From: JBMZCV01 sp049613665
GTDB lineage: Bacteria; Bacteroidota; Bacteroidia; Chitinophagales; UBA2359
Reading direction: 5' to 3'
NCBI GenBank assembly: GCA_049613665.1
Contig: JBMZCV010000171.1
Span: 1-10,665, forward strand
Length of the DNA: 10,665 nt
Shown here: one piece after another, positions 8,001 through 10,665 of the stretch
Numbering within the stretch: position 1 is the first letter of the stretch
Layout: each line of letters opens with the position of its first letter
The notes under the pieces: generated by a model
Database searches by the model: none
Told to the model about the DNA's origin: nothing
What the model saw: the letters and a program-made list of their open reading frames with translations, nothing else
Made by a program: the position numbers and the translations under genes

Positions 8001-8618
8001 GATTCTATTTTTACGATTACAGAAACAGGTTTTTATGCTTTAGAAGGTAGTAACGATTGCGGAACGCTTCAAGATACAATTGATGTTTTTTTTAATACTA
8101 AGCCAACAACTTTTGATTTAGGAAATGATACAACAATTTGCGAAGGCACAGGCATTTATCTAAGCTTGGAAAATGATTTGAATGAAAATTGGGAATGGCG
8201 ATGGCAAGATGGCAGTTTTTCAGATGATTTTTTAGCTACCGAAACCGATATTTATGCACTCACAGCAAGCAATGAATGTGGCGAAAGTAGCGATAGTGTT
8301 TTTGTAAATGTCGAAAATTGCGAGCTTGGATTTTGTGCATGGAAAGTGCCAACGGCTTTTTCTCCAAATGCCGATAATAGAAACGATTTTTTACAGCCTA
8401 TTTTCAATTGTGAGCCGACAAATTGGTATTTTACGGTTTACAATCGTTGGGGAGAGCAGGTTTTTGAAAGCAATGATATTACGCAATTTTGGAACGGAAT
8501 GTATGAAGAAAAAACTTGCGATATTGGCGTTTATGCGTGGTATTTTCGTGTAGAATGGTCGCAAGATGATAAAGAACAATTTTTCTTTCAAAAAGGAAAT
8601 GTAAGTTTGATTCGATAA
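5010..8618 (+). CDS. T9SS-secreted multi-repeat surface protein with gliding-motility (CHU_C) C-terminal domain
   Basis: The best start is the ATG at 5010 (1202 residues): it directly precedes a signal peptide, basic residues then hydrophobic VFEILFFLFLTNVCIFA before QKEG. An upstream in-frame TTG at 4920 would bury that signal. Residues about 28-375 look like a beta-propeller (GNIWHFGDNAGLDF, SPDGSKIAVA, SSDGSKLYLSHY, ASDGKIYFS). Residues 380-460 are a PKD-like domain (VIWNFGD, FSDAGSFEVSLTF). Residues about 463-1102 are nine Ig-like repeats. The C-terminus from about 1107 (PTAFSPNADNRNDFL, YNRWGEQVFES, WNG, GVYAWYFRV) is the CHU_C domain that directs type B sorting through the type IX secretion system, leaving the protein on or outside the cell. 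Likely an adhesin or matrix protein; the ligand is unknown. It is flanked by thrC upstream and a lipoprotein downstream, with no sign of an operon. Confidence 0.93.
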   Translation: MISFWQQKIGKKVFEILFFLFLTNVCIFAQKEGNIWHFGDNAGLDFNSGTPIALTNGALSTTEGCASISDSNGNLLFYTEGTRVWNRNHQVMFNGYGLDGHDSATQSAIIVPKPASDNLYYVFTVAQIGEADGLRYSVIDMNLQGGLGEITIKNEQLATPVAEKITAVLHNNNTDIWLIAHEWNSDAFYAYQITPTTINAPIVSNIGTVHTGGAFLPNNNAAGYMKVSPDGSKIAVAIKEMNLFEILDFDNNTGMVSNPITTADNYTNAYGVEFSSDGSKLYLSHYSWTTSYIYQLDLQASNILQTATLINTSDDLGGALQIASDGKIYFSRHESHYLGVINSPNLAGTACNYVEDGVFLGTANATFGFPTFVQSFFFTPFFTYENTCFGENMQFNISNTENITNVIWNFGDINSATSNTSNQLFPMHIFSDAGSFEVSLTFTQNGLTETISETIVINPLPEQPNLGDDMSLCNGENFVLSAGSNNPSNSYLWQDGSTNSNFVVTQAGTYSVQISNFCGTVSDVITISYSESPSLDLGNDVSLCEGESLVLNQNNNANNSAYLWQDGSTNPTFAVTDAGTYSLQMTNNCGTVSDQINVFYGNAPQISLPNDTSLCNGQNILLDVNLNNSNISYLWQDGSANPSFLANAAGLYSVTVTSSCGSATDDFLLTYNNFPPSVNLPNDTLLCDNATLILNANTNPSDAEILWSDGSTNETFTVAAAGTYSLQISTLCGVSSDNITVSYDNTPFVNLPNDTNLCNGETLVLNASLPFVTNYLWQDGSTNPIYTVTEAGFYEVEISTNCGTVSDNITVSYTNEPTTFSLGNDTNLCVGDTLLLSILNNENWEYEWQNGENSNSFEVTETGIYALTVSNNCGTFTDSIAVNFGTPPLPFSLPNDTSFCDFGSLLLEIPFLAENTSFEWQNGENNSSFLITEAGTYWLETNNFCGTFSDSISVSIKENPQLNLGTDLSLCDGDTVLLNVYDVSENLNEYVWQNGSTDSIFTITETGFYALEGSNDCGTLQDTIDVFFNTKPTTFDLGNDTTICEGTGIYLSLENDLNENWEWRWQDGSFSDDFLATETDIYALTASNECGESSDSVFVNVENCELGFCAWKVPTAFSPNADNRNDFLQPIFNCEPTNWYFTVYNRWGEQVFESNDITQFWNGMYEEKTCDIGVYAWYFRVEWSQDDKEQFFFQKGNVSLIR
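6390..8317 (+). repeat. nine tandem ~213-bp repeats encoding ~71-residue Ig-like domains
   Basis: Each unit follows the plan LGNDTSLCNGE...LWQDGSTN.F.VT.AGTYSL.ISNNCGTVSD.I.VSY. Two Cys per unit (after SL and before GT) suggest one disulfide each, fitting an oxidising extracellular location. Unit length varies from 70 to 73 codons. Units 1, 2, 3 and 5 share WQDGS, unit 4 has WSDGS, units 6, 7 and 8 have WQNG, and unit 9 is more divergent with WQDGSFSDD. Units 1 and 2 share 27 identical bases (6480-6506 and 6693-6719), 213 apart. Confidence 0.9.
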
Positions 8619-8870
8619 GTTGTTAATTATGAATTTTTAGTTACGAATTATGAAATGCTGATATTTTTTTAAATTTGAAAAGAAATTTATTAATTTTGCG
8701 TACATAACAACCTAAAACAAAAGACAACTATTTAATAAATGGCTGATTCGTTACTATTTTTTTAAAATTATGGCGTTGGCAATCCAAACAAGCTATATGA
8801 ATTATTGTTTAATATTTAGGTAGTTACATAACAAAATAAATTATTAACATTAAAACAAAACATTTGTAAA
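8619..8870. other. intergenic region before the MORN lipoprotein
   Basis: No gene is seen. AATTATGAA occurs twice close together (8625-8633 and 8646-8654), a short A/T-rich direct repeat. The promoter-like box at 8691-8698 is the only other recognisable signal; the remaining ~170 bases before the ATG would be a long leader with no obvious fold. Confidence 0.5.
8691..8698 (+). promoter_or_regulatory. -7-like promoter element for the MORN lipoprotein
   Basis: TAATTTTG matches TAnnTTTG in the context TTATTAATTTTGCG. A TTTG at 8674-8677 is only 13 bases upstream, short of the usual ~19, so the -33 box is uncertain. Use of this site gives a leader of about 165 bases. Confidence 0.45.
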
Positions 8871-9500
8871 ATGATAAAATGGAAAAATTCTTGGCTAGTT
8901 TTAGTCGTAGCTCTTGCGATGAATAGCGGCTGTGCCGAGCAAACAAACAATAGCCGTGATGCAGCTTTATCGTTAGAAGGCTTTGAAATTACTCCTTACG
9001 AAAGCGTAAATGATGCTTATCATGTGACGAAAAAAAATGACAAAGATGCCCTATTAGAAGAAGGCGATACCAAAGGTAAGGCGAAAGAAGGCCCTTGGGT
9101 AACCTATCATAAATCGAACAGAAGCAAGCACATACCAGAAACTATCACGACTTATAAAAATGACAAAAAAAATGGTATATTTCTTCGCATAGACGATAAA
9201 AATAACATTAAAGAACGTGCATACTATGTGAATGATGTGTTGGAAGGCGAAAGAATGCTTTATAACAGAAGCCGTATTAAAGAAATTGCTTTTTATAAAA
9301 ATGGAAAATTGGAAGGCGAGCGTAAGATGTATTACGAAAATGGAAACGATAAATTGCAAGAAGAAAGCTTTTTCAAAAATGGCGAGCGTCATGGTACTTC
9401 AAAATGGTATGACCAAGAAGGCAATGTAACTATCGAATATGAATATAATAATGGTAAAAAAACAGGCGATAATAAAGCAAAAGCTGTTGAGGGCAAATAG
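8871..9500 (+). CDS. lipoprotein with MORN_2-type repeats
   Basis: The 209-residue protein starts at ATG 8871 with a short basic N-terminus, a hydrophobic run (WLVLVVALAM) and a probable lipidation Cys at residue 21 (MNSGC); the -3 residue is Asn rather than Leu, so the lipobox is imperfect but acceptable for Bacteroidota. Residues 72-199 hold about five or six MORN_2-type units of the YwqK-like kind, with motifs such as KEGPWVTYH, YKNGKLEGERKMYYENG and FKNGERHGTSKWY. Such repeats make extended beta-hairpin surfaces; their role in bacterial lipoproteins is mostly unknown. The 251-base gap from the upstream gene and its own promoter-like box suggest separate transcription. The TAG stop lies inside the 33-bp inverted repeat at 9498-9572. 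No specific function is assigned. Confidence 0.88.
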   Translation: MIKWKNSWLVLVVALAMNSGCAEQTNNSRDAALSLEGFEITPYESVNDAYHVTKKNDKDALLEEGDTKGKAKEGPWVTYHKSNRSKHIPETITTYKNDKKNGIFLRIDDKNNIKERAYYVNDVLEGERMLYNRSRIKEIAFYKNGKLEGERKMYYENGNDKLQEESFFKNGERHGTSKWYDQEGNVTIEYEYNNGKKTGDNKAKAVEGK

Positions 9501-9572
9501 TTTTTAGTGCTTAGTTTTTAGTTGGTTGTTGAGGCTTTGAACAACCAACTAAAAACTAAGCACTAAAAACTA
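9498..9572. terminator. 33-bp perfect inverted repeat between convergent genes (bidirectional terminator candidate)
   Basis: Arms 9498-9530 and 9540-9572 are exact reverse complements with a 9-base loop (GAGGCTTTG). The left arm starts with the stop codon of the lipoprotein gene, and the right arm ends 31 bases before the stop of the TPR gene. Position between converging genes fits a shared terminator; the perfect, long stem built from TTAGTTTTTAG units is longer than usual for that purpose and may be a repeat element. No long U-tract follows either end. Confidence 0.7.
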
Positions 9573-9603
9573 TCAACTCAAAATTAAAAACTTAAAACTA
9601 TTT

Positions 9604-10419
9604 TTACTTCGCTTTTCTCGCTTTCTTTTGCAAATTTGGGTCAATTTCTATGGCTTTTCTAAATAACTTTTGTGCTTTTGTGGTATCTCCTGTTCGCATA
9701 TAACAGTTTGCCAAATTGACATATGGCTTTGCATAATCTACCTTCGCTGCAATCGCATTTTCGTAAGACTTTATAGCCTTTTCCAACTTATTTTGCTTCA
9801 AATAAATATTGCCCAAATTGTAATGCACCACTTCATAATTTGCATCTATCGCAATGGCTTTCTCATAATTTTCAATGGCTTTCTCATACTCTTTTTTATC
9901 GTCATATATCATACCTATATGCAGCAAGCATTTGCTACTTGTAGCATCTAAAGCTAAAGCCTTCTTAAAAAATAGCAACGCTTGATTTGGCTTTTTAATT
10001 TTTTCGTAGGCTACCGCCATGCTAAAATATGCTTCTACAAAGTCAGAATCCATGTCGATAGCTTGTTGAAAAACAACTAAAGCTTGCTGATAATCTCCTT
10101 TTTTGTGATAAGCTACACCCAAGTTGTGATAAGTAGCCGCATCTGCTGGCCGAAGTCTCACCAATTTCGAAAAAGTCGCTATCGCCTCCTCATATTTTTT
10201 TGCTTTCAATTGTTGTGTTCCTAACTCATTGAGTTGTTGAACTTCAGATGTTTTATCGCTAGTTGGCTGACTTAGATTTTGTTGTGGAGTTTTCACAATG
10301 CTTTTTTCGTCCGAATCAGAATTAAAAAAACTAGCAAAATTGCCGAGCAATAGTAAAATTGCTAGAACAGCTATCGCCATTAAAAATGTTTTGCTGCTTT
10401 TGTTAGATGTTGTTGTCAT
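9604..10419 (-). CDS. membrane-anchored tetratricopeptide-repeat protein
   Basis: The chosen start is the ATG at 10419 (271 residues, MTTTSNKSSKTF...). The upstream in-frame TTG at 10473 would add 18 unsupported residues. Residues 11-28 (TFLMAIAVLAILLLLGNF) form one N-terminal membrane segment or uncleaved signal anchor, followed by a polar linker (32-58). Residues about 60-266 contain six consecutive TPR units with canonical positions (ELGTQQLKAKKYEEAI, YHNLGVAYHKKGDYQQAL, YNLGNIYLKQNKLEKAI, YVNLANCYMRTGDTTKAQ). It ends with a basic tail (QKKARKAK). The TPR array is probably periplasmic if the anchor is N-in, and would act as a protein-binding scaffold; the partner is unknown. It converges on the lipoprotein gene. 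I saw no clear -7 element upstream. Confidence 0.88.
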   Translation of the reverse strand: MTTTSNKSSKTFLMAIAVLAILLLLGNFASFFNSDSDEKSIVKTPQQNLSQPTSDKTSEVQQLNELGTQQLKAKKYEEAIATFSKLVRLRPADAATYHNLGVAYHKKGDYQQALVVFQQAIDMDSDFVEAYFSMAVAYEKIKKPNQALLFFKKALALDATSSKCLLHIGMIYDDKKEYEKAIENYEKAIAIDANYEVVHYNLGNIYLKQNKLEKAIKSYENAIAAKVDYAKPYVNLANCYMRTGDTTKAQKLFRKAIEIDPNLQKKARKAK

Positions 10420-10665
10420 ATTTTTAGTTTTTTTTAAGTAGTCGTTCAGAAGTTTTTTAGTATTTAAATACAAGCTAACACTTTCATTTTCAATGCGTTA
10501 GCAACTAAACGAACACTTTATCAGCCATTTCCGCTTTGACGTTTCAATGACAATTAACAATTTGCAATAAAATATTGTATTTTAATATTGTTTTGTATTT
10601 TATATATAAGAAGTGTCGTCAGAAAATCAAAAAGATTGACCTTTTAAAAATTAGTCTTTTGGTGC
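10420..10665. other. gene-free region upstream of the TPR gene
   Basis: No credible open reading frame or RNA gene is seen; the window end may cut another feature. It is strongly A/T-rich around 10560-10610. It contains the 19-base inverted copy at 10619-10637 and a weak wobble-paired stem (10631-10639 with 10651-10659) followed by a T. No confident promoter for the TPR gene was found. Confidence 0.4.
10619..10637 (-). repeat. 19-base repeat, copy 2 (inverted copy of 4829-4847)
   Basis: TCAGAAAATCAAAAAGATT is the exact reverse complement of the sequence just after thrC. Both copies are intergenic. They could mark a dispersed element end or a shared 3' signal of a gene beyond the window. Confidence 0.4.

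Overview
The window is AT-rich and looks like a gliding, T9SS-positive member of the Bacteroidota (Cytophagales, Saprospiria or Chitinophagia type; genus not resolvable from the sequence). The grounds are a type-B type IX secretion C-terminal domain on a giant surface protein, matches to the Bacteroidota -7 promoter element TAnnTTTG, no clear Shine-Dalgarno sequences, and intergenic palindromes of a kind I remember from such genomes.

Layout. Positions 1-208 are non-coding and hold a single copy of a CCTTCAAGG repeat, a 20-bp perfect palindrome and a hairpin. From 3073 down to 209 (minus strand) runs a 954-residue membrane protein: cytoplasmic TIR domain, an unnamed beta-rich module, a Lys-rich stretch, one membrane segment, WG-repeat-like sequence, a charged linker and a C-terminal SUMF1/FGE-sulfatase (C-type-lectin fold) domain. 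Positions 3074-3521 form a divergent intergenic region packed with inverted repeats. Then come thrC (threonine synthase, 3522-4823), a long AT-rich hairpin, a 1202-residue secreted protein (5010-8618; beta-propeller, PKD, nine Cys-paired Ig-like repeats, CHU_C sorting domain), a small MORN-repeat lipoprotein (8871-9500), a 33-bp perfect inverted repeat between convergent genes, and a membrane-anchored TPR protein on the minus strand (9604-10419). Positions 10420-10665 contain no gene.

Apart from thrC these are cell-envelope genes: one secreted by T9SS, one lipoprotein, one membrane-anchored TPR scaffold and one membrane receptor-like protein. Nothing shows that they share a pathway, and the spacing argues for independent transcription units rather than one operon.

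The most interesting signal is the last ~120 bases of the TIR-SUMF1 gene. They look like the variable region of a diversity-generating retroelement (DGR). Presumed Asn codons (AAC/AAT) are replaced by Tyr, Asp, His, Ser, Arg and similar, while third bases stay C or T and the scaffold residues (GGSW, RVANR, P, GFR) are intact. A hairpin follows 30 bases after the stop. If correct, the protein would be a hypervariable extracellular sensor joined across the membrane to an intracellular TIR domain. That TIR domain appears to carry Gln where the catalytic Glu is expected. No reverse transcriptase or template repeat lies in the window, so the DGR part is an inference.
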